NCBI GenBank assembly: GCA_005792545.1
Contig: SXRM01000005.1
Coordinates: 1 to 40,703 of the forward strand
DNA from: Pseudomonadota bacterium
Lineage (GTDB): Bacteria; Myxococcota_A; UBA9042
DNA length: 40,703 nt
Direction: 5' to 3'
A program made the position numbers and the translations under genes. Position 1 is the first letter of the stretch, and every line of letters starts with the position of its first letter. Under the pieces are notes generated by a model. That model was given only the letters and a program-made list of their open reading frames with translations, was not told the DNA's origin and made no database searches. Shown here one piece after another: positions 17,685 through 25,910 of the stretch.

Positions 17685-20600
17685 ATGCGGCAGGGGCTTG
17701 AAGTGACGAGGCGATTATTCAAGCCGATGGCCTTGCCGGTCGGCTGTGGCGGTGGCCTTGCGGGCCTCTTGGCCTTGGGCGCGGCATTGGCAGGTTGCGG
17801 CGACAATGGTGCTGGCACTTCGCCGCCAAAGGCCTCTGCGGCGGACGCGGCCGCCACCGACGCAGCGCCAGACGTGGCCGCAACCTCCGACGTCGGTCCA
17901 GCGGACTTTGGCAAACCGTGCAATGGCGACAGCGACTGCCAAAGCGGCAACTGCGCTTGGGCTTTTGCCGGCAGATTGTGCAGCAAAAGCTGCAACGGGC
18001 CGGCCGATTGCCCCAGTGGCTGGGCGTGCAGGTCTGCGGAGGGTGGCGGCGACGCGTGGTGCGCGCCCGCTGATGCGCTGCTGTGTGCCCCTTGCGTTAA
18101 AGATGCGGACTGCCACCGTTTGGGCGACCCGGCCGCGCAATGTGTCTCGGCGGGCGCCGCAGGCTCGTTTTGTGCCATCGCCTGCACAGACGGCAACCAG
18201 TGCCCCAGCAGTTTTGGCTGCGACACGTCCTCGGGCAAGAAACTGTGTCGTCCCGCCGCCGGGACGCTTTGCACGTGCCCGGCGTATGCGAAGGATCAGG
18301 GACTTGCCACGACATGCGCCAACGCCAACACCCTTGGACAATGCAGCGGTTTTCGCGCTTGTGGACCGGCCGGGCTTGGTCCCTGCGACGCCCTGCCGCC
18401 GGCCGCTGAGGCTTGCAATGCCAAAGACGACGACTGCGATGGCGCCACCGACGAGGCGTTCGCCTGGCAGAACCCCGCGGGCGGCAACGCGCTGGTTGTG
18501 GGTCAAGTTTGCGGCGCTGGTGTCTGCGGTGGTGGCGAGGTGGTGTGCGCCACCATCGCGTCGGCTACGTGCAGCACCGCAAACAAGGCTTCGCCCGAAC
18601 AATGCAATGGTGTCGACGATGACTGCGACGGCCTAACCGACGACGGCGTGTGCGCCTGCAAGTCCAATGCCGACTGCGCGACGCAGCAAGATGGCAAGCT
18701 TTGCAATGGCTCACTGTACTGCGACCCTGTGACGCATGCCTGCGCCCTGAACCCGGCGAGCGTAGTCAAGTGCCAACTGTCGATGCTGCCCTGCACCGTG
18801 GCGACCTGCGTTGAACCGCAAGCGCCTGAGACGTCACCCGTTTGCAAGTCGCTTCCGGTTGCGGACGGCACCCCATGCGACGACGGATTGGCCAGCACCA
18901 CGGGCGAGGTCTGTTCGGCTGGCGCCTGCACCCAAGGGGTGGTGGTCGTGCCGTGTACGGTCAGCGCCGACTGTGCCAAGTATGAGGATGGCGATTTGTG
19001 CAACGGCACGCTTTTCTGCAACAAAGCGACCAAACTGTGCCAGGTCAATCCGGCGACGGCGGTCAAGTGTCCCGACGGCAGCGACACGTTGTGCAGCAAG
19101 AACCTGTGCGTTCCTGCGAGCGGCGCCTGCGCGATGACAGCGGTCAACCAGGGTAAGGCGTGCGACGACGGCTTTGCCTGCACCGCAGGAGAAGCATGCG
19201 ACAAAGGCGCCTGCAGCGCGGCCGCCAACACCTGCAAGTGCAGCAAGGACAGCGACTGCAACGCCAGCGAGGATGGCAACCTGTGCAATGGCACGCTGTT
19301 TTGCGACAAGGCCAAGGCGGTATGCGTGGTGAACCCGGCTACGGTCATCGCCTGTGCAAGTGGCAAAGACACAGCCTGCAGCCTCAATACCTGTGTGCCC
19401 ACGACCGGGCAGTGCGCAATGACCGCCGTCGCCAATGGCGTGCCTTGCGATGCCGATGGCAGCACCTGTTCACCCGCGGATACCTGTCAGGCCGGTGCGT
19501 GCAAAGCCGACTCCAATGTGTGCGCGTGCAAGGTCGACGGCGACTGCGCGAGCAAAGAAGACGGCAACCTGTGCAACGGCACGCTGTACTGCGACAAAGC
19601 AGCGGGTACCTGCCTGGTCAACCCGACGACGGTGGTTCAGTGCGCGACCGGCCAAAACACGGCATGCCTTGTCGCAACGTGCAACCCTATCGACGGCCAG
19701 TGCGGCCCGGTCGCGTTGCCGGTCGGCACGACGTGCAGTGCGAGCGACGCGTGCCTTTCGGCCGGCCTGTGCACCGCGGCTGGCGTGTGCACGCCGGGCA
19801 ATGTGAAGTCCTGCAACGACGCCAACCCGTGTACCTTGGACACCTGTGACGGCAAGCTTGGCTGCGTGCACAGCCCGGCGGCGGCCACCTGCACTGACGG
19901 CGATGCCTGTACCGCTGGCGACGCTTGCACGGACGGCACCTGCAAAGCCGGCACAGCAATCGCCTGTGACGATGGCAACCCGTGTACCAACGACGCTTGC
20001 GCCAAGCTCAAGGGCTGCACCGCTTTGCCCAATGCGGCCACCTGCACCGATGGCAATGCCTGCACGCTGGCCGATGCGTGCCTTGGCGGGGCTTGCCTTG
20101 GCGGAGCCGCTGCTGGCTGCGACGACAAGGACGCTTGCACCACCGACAGCTGCGACAAAGCAAGCGGTTGCAAGCACGCCGCCTTGTCGGGGTGCACGCC
20201 CTGCGCCAACAGTGGGGCGTGCCAGGATGGCAACGTGTGCACCTCTGAGTTTTGCGTATCGGGCTTATGCCAGTTCGCAGCGGTCGAGGGCCAGGGATGC
20301 GAGGACGGCAACGCCTGCACGACCGGCGACAGCTGCGCGGCCAGCGCGTGCAAAGCCGGTCCCCCCAAAGCGTGTAACGACGGCGACGCCTGTACGGTTG
20401 ACGCTTGCGAAGCCAAGACCGGCTGCACCACCGCGCCGGCTGCCACGTGCGACGACAAAAACTCCTGCACCGACGACAGTTGCAACGCAAAGACTGGCTG
20501 CAGTGCGACCGCCAACAGCAAGGCCTGCGACGCCGATGGCAACCCATGCACCGCCGACCAGTGTGCAGGCGGCAAATGCACGCCGGGAGGCCCCGCCGCC

Positions 20601-21761
20601 TGCGACGACGGCAACGCCTGCACCGACAACGCCTGCGAACCCAAGACCGGTTGCGCAGCGGCGAACAACACCAAGCCCTGCAACGACGGCAACCCTTGCA
20701 GCACCGGCGAAACCTGCACGGCAGGCAAGTGCGGCGGCCCGACGACCCCGACAGCCTGCGACGACCAGTTGAGTTGTACGGCCGACAGCTGCGACCCGGC
20801 CAAGGGCTGCGTCCATGACGGCAGCAAGAGCGACGGCGCAACCTGTGGCGAGTTGCCCAACGGCGTATGCAAGGGCGGCACGTGCCAGTGCGGGGCCGGC
20901 TACGCGGCCGTCTCGGTCGACGTCGTGGGCGAGCCGACCAAGGCGTGCGAGGCGACGGGGCCGGTGTGGGGCCAGCGACCGATCAAGCCCGTCGGCGTGT
21001 ACACCGTGCAAGACGTCGCGGGCGGCAAGGTCGTGCTCGACAGCCAAACCAAGCTGATGTGGCAGCAGGGAACGGCGCCTGTCATCAAAGACCTTGCCAA
21101 CGCCAAGGGGTATTGCGACGGGCTGGTCATCGGCACGTTCACAGATTGGCGGGTGCCATCGGCTCATGAACTGGCGACGGTCGCGGACTACAGCGTGGCG
21201 TTCCCCGGTCCGGCCATCGACGCCGCCTTTGTGGGCACGCCTGCCGCGGAATTCTGGTCCACGACGCCCTTTCTAGGCGACGCCGCCACCGCCTGGTGCA
21301 TGCACTTTGAGACGGGGAGCTTGCAATACTACGAGACCAAGAACCTCATGCAGACGCGGTGCGTGCGCGCTGGCGGCGTAGGCGCCGTGGCGGCTCGGTA
21401 TGCGCTGTCCGCCGCTGGCGGGGTGGCGACGGACAAGTGGACGCAATTGCACTGGCAGCGCCAGGCGACCGGTGGCGTGATGCTGTGGCAGGCGGCCAAA
21501 GACCACTGTGCGGGGCTGAGCTTGGAGGGCGCCGGTTGGCGCTTGCCAACGGTGCGCGAGTTGCATGGGCTGGTCGACTACGCCGGCAATGCGCCGACTA
21601 TCGACCAGACCGCGTTTGTGGGCGCCGTGAAGGGGACGTACTGGTCGGTTACGCCGCGGGCCGGAAGTGCAGTCGATGTGTGGGTGGTGACGTTTTCGGG
21701 TGGGGCGATTGTGTACTCGACCGGGGCCCAGACCCACAATGTGCGGTGTGTGCGCGACTGA
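17685..21761 (+). CDS. Cys-rich repeat lipoprotein with MopE-like motifs and two DUF1566 domains
   Basis: A 1358-residue protein from ATG 17685 (an in-frame GTG at 17703 is an alternative start). A lipobox LAGC at residues 35-38 follows a hydrophobic Gly/Leu segment, so it should be a lipoprotein. Residues of about 75-240 form a disulfide-rich block with a DCxSG(N)C pattern. MopE-type calcium- or metal-binding motifs CNAKDDDCDGATDE and CNGVDDDCDGLTDD lie near 244 and 307. A long array of CDDGN-x-CT and ED-G-(N/D)-LCNGTLFC units follows. Two DUF1566 (Lcl-C-like) domains end the protein, the first from about 1105 with KVVLDSQTKLMWQQ and DWRVPSAHEL, the second with WRLPTVRELHGLVDY. DUF1566 is common in surface and secreted proteins of these bacteria, with no settled function. 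The downstream neighbour is a full-length paralogue. Confidence 0.9.
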   Translation: MRQGLEVTRRLFKPMALPVGCGGGLAGLLALGAALAGCGDNGAGTSPPKASAADAAATDAAPDVAATSDVGPADFGKPCNGDSDCQSGNCAWAFAGRLCSKSCNGPADCPSGWACRSAEGGGDAWCAPADALLCAPCVKDADCHRLGDPAAQCVSAGAAGSFCAIACTDGNQCPSSFGCDTSSGKKLCRPAAGTLCTCPAYAKDQGLATTCANANTLGQCSGFRACGPAGLGPCDALPPAAEACNAKDDDCDGATDEAFAWQNPAGGNALVVGQVCGAGVCGGGEVVCATIASATCSTANKASPEQCNGVDDDCDGLTDDGVCACKSNADCATQQDGKLCNGSLYCDPVTHACALNPASVVKCQLSMLPCTVATCVEPQAPETSPVCKSLPVADGTPCDDGLASTTGEVCSAGACTQGVVVVPCTVSADCAKYEDGDLCNGTLFCNKATKLCQVNPATAVKCPDGSDTLCSKNLCVPASGACAMTAVNQGKACDDGFACTAGEACDKGACSAAANTCKCSKDSDCNASEDGNLCNGTLFCDKAKAVCVVNPATVIACASGKDTACSLNTCVPTTGQCAMTAVANGVPCDADGSTCSPADTCQAGACKADSNVCACKVDGDCASKEDGNLCNGTLYCDKAAGTCLVNPTTVVQCATGQNTACLVATCNPIDGQCGPVALPVGTTCSASDACLSAGLCTAAGVCTPGNVKSCNDANPCTLDTCDGKLGCVHSPAAATCTDGDACTAGDACTDGTCKAGTAIACDDGNPCTNDACAKLKGCTALPNAATCTDGNACTLADACLGGACLGGAAAGCDDKDACTTDSCDKASGCKHAALSGCTPCANSGACQDGNVCTSEFCVSGLCQFAAVEGQGCEDGNACTTGDSCAASACKAGPPKACNDGDACTVDACEAKTGCTTAPAATCDDKNSCTDDSCNAKTGCSATANSKACDADGNPCTADQCAGGKCTPGGPAACDDGNACTDNACEPKTGCAAANNTKPCNDGNPCSTGETCTAGKCGGPTTPTACDDQLSCTADSCDPAKGCVHDGSKSDGATCGELPNGVCKGGTCQCGAGYAAVSVDVVGEPTKACEATGPVWGQRPIKPVGVYTVQDVAGGKVVLDSQTKLMWQQGTAPVIKDLANAKGYCDGLVIGTFTDWRVPSAHELATVADYSVAFPGPAIDAAFVGTPAAEFWSTTPFLGDAATAWCMHFETGSLQYYETKNLMQTRCVRAGGVGAVAARYALSAAGGVATDKWTQLHWQRQATGGVMLWQAAKDHCAGLSLEGAGWRLPTVRELHGLVDYAGNAPTIDQTAFVGAVKGTYWSVTPRAGSAVDVWVVTFSGGAIVYSTGAQTHNVRCVRD

Positions 21762-21839
21762 CCTGATGCCAGCTGGTCCACACCCCGCAGTACGCCAAGG
21801 CGCCCCGATTGGGGACTGACCGCAGGAGCAGAAATCGCG

Positions 21840-24800
21840 ATGACTTTCCCAAGCCAGTTGTGGCGACCGCCCACCGACCCATGCGTCGCCGTCTCAATTC
21901 GGGCGGCCGGGGTTTTGCTGCTAGCCGCCTGCGGCGACGCCCCCGCAAGCCCAGCACCCGACGCCAAACCAGCAGCGTTCACCGACGCCGCACCTGCCGA
22001 CGCACCAACCGACGACACCACCGCCGACATCGCCCACGGCCCAGAATCCGAAGACGCCGGCCCCGCTGACGTCGGCAAGCCGTGCACTTCGAACCCAGAG
22101 TGCTCGAGCGGCCTGTGCGTCCCCGGCTTCGCCGGCAGCGTGTGCAGCATGGCCTGCATCAAGCAAGCCGATTGCCCGCAGTCCTGGAAGTGCGGCCCTC
22201 ACCCGGGCGGCGGCCCCGCAACGGTGTGCCTGCCGCGCGACGCCCTGCTGTGCGCCCCCTGCGCCCAAGACGCCGACTGCCAGGCTTTGGGCGAAACTGG
22301 CGCCCGCTGCGTTGCCGATGGACCCGCAGGGTCGTTCTGCGGCATTGGCTGTGCCACCGCAGGCGACTGCCCGACCGGCGCGGACTGTGTCGCCACCGCG
22401 AGCGGCCTGCAATGCCGACCGGCCAATGGCGCACCGTGCACCTGCAGCGCGCTCGCCAAGACCAGCAAGGCCACCACGGCTTGCGCGTCGTCCAACCCTT
22501 TTGGCAGCTGCCCGGGCAAGCGCAGCTGCGGCGACGGCGGCCTGTCCGCCTGCGACGCGCCGGCCGCAGTCAGTGAAGCGTGCAACGACCTGGACGACGA
22601 CTGCGACGGCCAGACCGACGAGGGCGTGTGTGCCTGCAAGAGCGACGCCGACTGCGCGGCGCAGGACGACGGCAAACTGTGCAACGGCAAGCTCGTTTGC
22701 GATACCAAGGCGCACGCCTGCAAGCTCGACGCCACATCGGTCGTCACCTGCCCGGTCAACACCGAGCCCTGCCAGACCACCGCCTGCCAGGAGCCAGTGG
22801 CACCCGCCACGGCGGCAACGTGCGCCACCGCCAACCTGGCCGACGGCCTGCCCTGTGACGACAAGCTGGCAGCGACGAGCGGCGAAACCTGCGTCGCTGG
22901 GGTCTGCGGCCAGGGCGTGGTCGCAGCGCAGTGCACATCCACTGCGGACTGCGCCAAGCTCGAAGACGGCAACCTGTGCAACGGAACCCTGTTTTGCAAC
23001 AAGGCCAAGAAGGTCTGCCAGGTCAACCCGGTGACGGTCGTGTACTGCCCCACTGCCGCAGACTCCGCGTGCAGCAAGAACACCTGCCAGCCCACCACCG
23101 GACTGTGCGCGCCATCGCCCATCAACGCCGGCAAACCGTGCGATGACGGCAACGTGTGCACGGCCGGCGAAACCTGCGCCAGCGGCACCTGCGCCAGCCC
23201 CACCAACACTTGTGCATGCACCGCCACCGCCGACTGCGCCAAGTACGAAGACGGCAACCTGTGCAACGGCACGCTCTACTGCCACAAGGCGACGGCGACC
23301 TGCTTGCTCGACCCGACCAAAGTGGTGGTGTGCCCAACGGGGCTGGACACCGCGTGCAGCAAGAACACCTGCGAACCCAAAACCGGCACCTGCGCACCCA
23401 AGCCCGTCACCGATGGTGCCCCGTGCGACGCCGACGGCAATGCCTGTACTGGTGCTGACGCCTGCAACGGCGGCAAGTGCGCAGCGGGAGCCAATGTGTG
23501 CGCCTGCCAGACCGACGCAGAATGTGCGAGCAAGGACGACGGCGACGCCTGCAATGGCACGCTCTACTGCGACAAGGTGACCAAGCAGTGCGCGGTGAAC
23601 GCGAAGACCGTGGTCGCCTGCCAGACCGGCCTCGACACGGCGTGCGTGCACCACAAATGCAACCCGGTCGACGGCCAGTGCAGCACCGTGACCTTGCCAG
23701 CCGGATCGACCTGCACCGACGGCAACGCCTGTGTCGCACCCAGCCACTGCGGAGCCAGCGGAGCCTGCCTGCCCGGCGCCGCGACCTCGTGCGACGACAA
23801 CAGCCCGTGCACCGCCGACGCCTGCAACAACGCCACCGGCTGCGTGCATACGCCCATTGCGGCGACTTGCACCGACGGCGACGTGTGCACCGTGGCTGAC
23901 ACCTGTGCGGGCGGCCAGTGCAAGCCCGGCGGCCAACTCTTCTGCGACGACAGCAACCCGTGCACCGACGATGCGTGCGCCGTGGGCTTGGGCTGTGCGG
24001 CGACACCCAATGTGGCCGGATGCAGCGATGGCGACGCGTGCACAGCGGGTGACACTTGCAAAGGCGGTACCTGCGGCGCCGGGGTCGCCGTAGTGTGCGA
24101 CGACGCCAACCCATGCACCACCGACACCTGCGACAAGTCAAAGGGTTGCTCGGCGGTGGCCCTGCCCGGCTGCGTTTCGTGTGCGACGGCGGCGGCGTGT
24201 GGCGATGGCAACGGGTGCACGGCCGAGTTCTGCGTCGGCGGCGTTTGCAGCGTGCAGGCACTGGACGGCGCACCCTGCGACGACGGCTCGGCGTGCACCA
24301 AGCCCGACACCTGTCTCGCCAAGGCCTGCCAGGCCGGCAAAGTGGTGACGTGCGCCGACGCCAAACCCTGCACCGACGACAGTTGCGACAGCCAGGCCGG
24401 CTGCCAATTCGTGCCCACCGCCAAGCCGTGCGACGCCGATGGTAGCGTGTGCACCGTCGGCGACGCGTGCAGCGGCGGCTCGTGCGTCGCTGGCAGTCCA
24501 AAGACCTGCGACGACGGCAACCTGTGCACCGACGATGCCTGCGACGCCAGCAAAGGCTGCACGACGCTGGCCAACGGCAAGCCCTGCGACGCCGACGGCA
24601 GCCTGTGCACAGCGCAAGACGGTTGCGCCAACGGCAAGTGCACCGCCGGCGCGGCATTGGCATGCGACGACGCCAACCCGTGCACCGACGACAGCTGTGA
24701 GGCCAAGACTGGTTGCAAACACGTGCCCACCACCTTGGCATGCAACGACGGCGACGCCTGCACGGTCGGCGAAACTTGCCAGGCCGGCGCGTGCAAGGGC

Positions 24801-25826
24801 AACGCCAAGCCCTTGGTCTGCAGCGACAACAAGCCGTGCACTGCCGACAGCTGCGCGCCCACAAGTGGTTGCATGTTCGATGCCGCCAAGGCCGATGGCC
24901 AGCCCTGCACGGCGCTACCCAATGGCGTGTGCGCGGCTGGTGCATGCGCGGTCTGCGGCGCCGGCTTCGACGTGGTCACTGTCGATGTCGATGGCGCCGC
25001 CAAGTCGGTCTGCTCGGCGCTTGGCCCTGTGTGGGGCACGCGGCCGATTCAGCCGGCGGGCGTGTACACCGTGCAGGTCTTGGGGGGCGACAAGGTGGTG
25101 CTGGACGCGCAGACACAGCTGATGTGGCAGCAAGGCATCGCGCCACAAGCCCACAACTGGACCAACGCCAAGGCCTACTGCAACGGCCTGGCGCTCGGCG
25201 GCCACAAAGACTGGCGCTTGCCGTCGTTGGCGGAGCTGTCGTCGCTGCTGGACTACACGGTTGTGGGACCGGGGTTGCTCATCGACACCAGCGCGTTTGC
25301 GGGCACCAAAGCCGGCTCGTACTGGTCGGCGTCGCTGCGCGCAAGCTCCACCACCAGCGCATGGAATGTGTGGTTCAACGCGGGCGACGTTTACAGCAAT
25401 TCGGTCACCAGCAGTCGGGAGGTCCGCTGCGTGCGCGGCGGCCTCAACACCGCGCCCGCGCCGCGCTTTGTGGTGAGCCCGGCCGGCGGCACCGTCGCGG
25501 ACAACTGGACCAAGCTGACCTGGCAGCGCGACATCCTGACCAACACCCAGACTTGGCAGAAGGCCACAGAGTACTGCGCTGCGCTGCAGCTGGAGGGCAG
25601 CGGCTGGCGCATGCCGACGGTGACCGAGTTGCGCGGGATTGTGGATGTGCAAAAGATAAGCCCACCCATCGATGGCACCGCGTTTCCAATAACCCAGACC
25701 AACACCTATTTTTCGGCGACGCCGCTGGCGGGTTCAACCAAGATCGTGTGGGCGGTGTACTTCGCTGTTGGCGAATCGCTGCCGGAGTCGGCGGCGAACA
25801 ACGCGCAGGTGCGGTGTGTCCGGTAA
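21840..25826 (+). CDS. Paralogous Cys-rich lipoprotein with MopE-like motif and two DUF1566 domains
   Basis: A 1328-residue protein 78 nt downstream of its paralogue; AGGAG lies 11 nt before the ATG. The lipobox is LAAC at residues 28-31. Domain order copies the upstream gene: an Ala/Asp/Pro linker, a disulfide-rich block (CTSNPECSSGLCVPGFAGSV), one MopE-like CNDLDDDCDGQTDEG near 248, a long array of CDDGN-x-CT and EDGNLCNGTL units, and two DUF1566 domains at the end (KVVLDAQTQLMWQQG; DWRLPSLAELSSLLDY; WRMPTVTELRGIVD). The two proteins align along most of their length, so this is a tandem duplication followed by divergence. Both are bracketed by 28-bp direct repeats (17616 and 25853). Surface display is inferred; ligand and partner are unknown. 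Confidence 0.9.
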   Translation: MTFPSQLWRPPTDPCVAVSIRAAGVLLLAACGDAPASPAPDAKPAAFTDAAPADAPTDDTTADIAHGPESEDAGPADVGKPCTSNPECSSGLCVPGFAGSVCSMACIKQADCPQSWKCGPHPGGGPATVCLPRDALLCAPCAQDADCQALGETGARCVADGPAGSFCGIGCATAGDCPTGADCVATASGLQCRPANGAPCTCSALAKTSKATTACASSNPFGSCPGKRSCGDGGLSACDAPAAVSEACNDLDDDCDGQTDEGVCACKSDADCAAQDDGKLCNGKLVCDTKAHACKLDATSVVTCPVNTEPCQTTACQEPVAPATAATCATANLADGLPCDDKLAATSGETCVAGVCGQGVVAAQCTSTADCAKLEDGNLCNGTLFCNKAKKVCQVNPVTVVYCPTAADSACSKNTCQPTTGLCAPSPINAGKPCDDGNVCTAGETCASGTCASPTNTCACTATADCAKYEDGNLCNGTLYCHKATATCLLDPTKVVVCPTGLDTACSKNTCEPKTGTCAPKPVTDGAPCDADGNACTGADACNGGKCAAGANVCACQTDAECASKDDGDACNGTLYCDKVTKQCAVNAKTVVACQTGLDTACVHHKCNPVDGQCSTVTLPAGSTCTDGNACVAPSHCGASGACLPGAATSCDDNSPCTADACNNATGCVHTPIAATCTDGDVCTVADTCAGGQCKPGGQLFCDDSNPCTDDACAVGLGCAATPNVAGCSDGDACTAGDTCKGGTCGAGVAVVCDDANPCTTDTCDKSKGCSAVALPGCVSCATAAACGDGNGCTAEFCVGGVCSVQALDGAPCDDGSACTKPDTCLAKACQAGKVVTCADAKPCTDDSCDSQAGCQFVPTAKPCDADGSVCTVGDACSGGSCVAGSPKTCDDGNLCTDDACDASKGCTTLANGKPCDADGSLCTAQDGCANGKCTAGAALACDDANPCTDDSCEAKTGCKHVPTTLACNDGDACTVGETCQAGACKGNAKPLVCSDNKPCTADSCAPTSGCMFDAAKADGQPCTALPNGVCAAGACAVCGAGFDVVTVDVDGAAKSVCSALGPVWGTRPIQPAGVYTVQVLGGDKVVLDAQTQLMWQQGIAPQAHNWTNAKAYCNGLALGGHKDWRLPSLAELSSLLDYTVVGPGLLIDTSAFAGTKAGSYWSASLRASSTTSAWNVWFNAGDVYSNSVTSSREVRCVRGGLNTAPAPRFVVSPAGGTVADNWTKLTWQRDILTNTQTWQKATEYCAALQLEGSGWRMPTVTELRGIVDVQKISPPIDGTAFPITQTNTYFSATPLAGSTKIVWAVYFAVGESLPESAANNAQVRCVR

Positions 25827-25852
25827 CACCGCGAATCATGGGTTTGGCCGAA

Positions 25853-25880
25853 GGGGGGGTCTGTTCAGATCCCTGAAATC
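25853..25880 (+). repeat. G7-TGTTCA dispersed repeat, copy 6 (28-bp form)
   Basis: Same orientation as 17616-17643, with two mismatches. It lies 26 nt after the stop of the second lipoprotein and about 30 nt before the 3' end of the convergent beta-helix gene, so it could also act in the 3' region of both transcripts. Confidence 0.9.
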
Positions 25881-25910
25881 GTGGCGTAAATTGACCTGGA
25901 CTTGATCACG

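Noticed and set aside
18400-25000. Tandem Cys repeats considered as a CRISPR-like array
   Set aside because: The repetition is at the protein level with variable codons and spacing, not exact DNA repeats with unique spacers.
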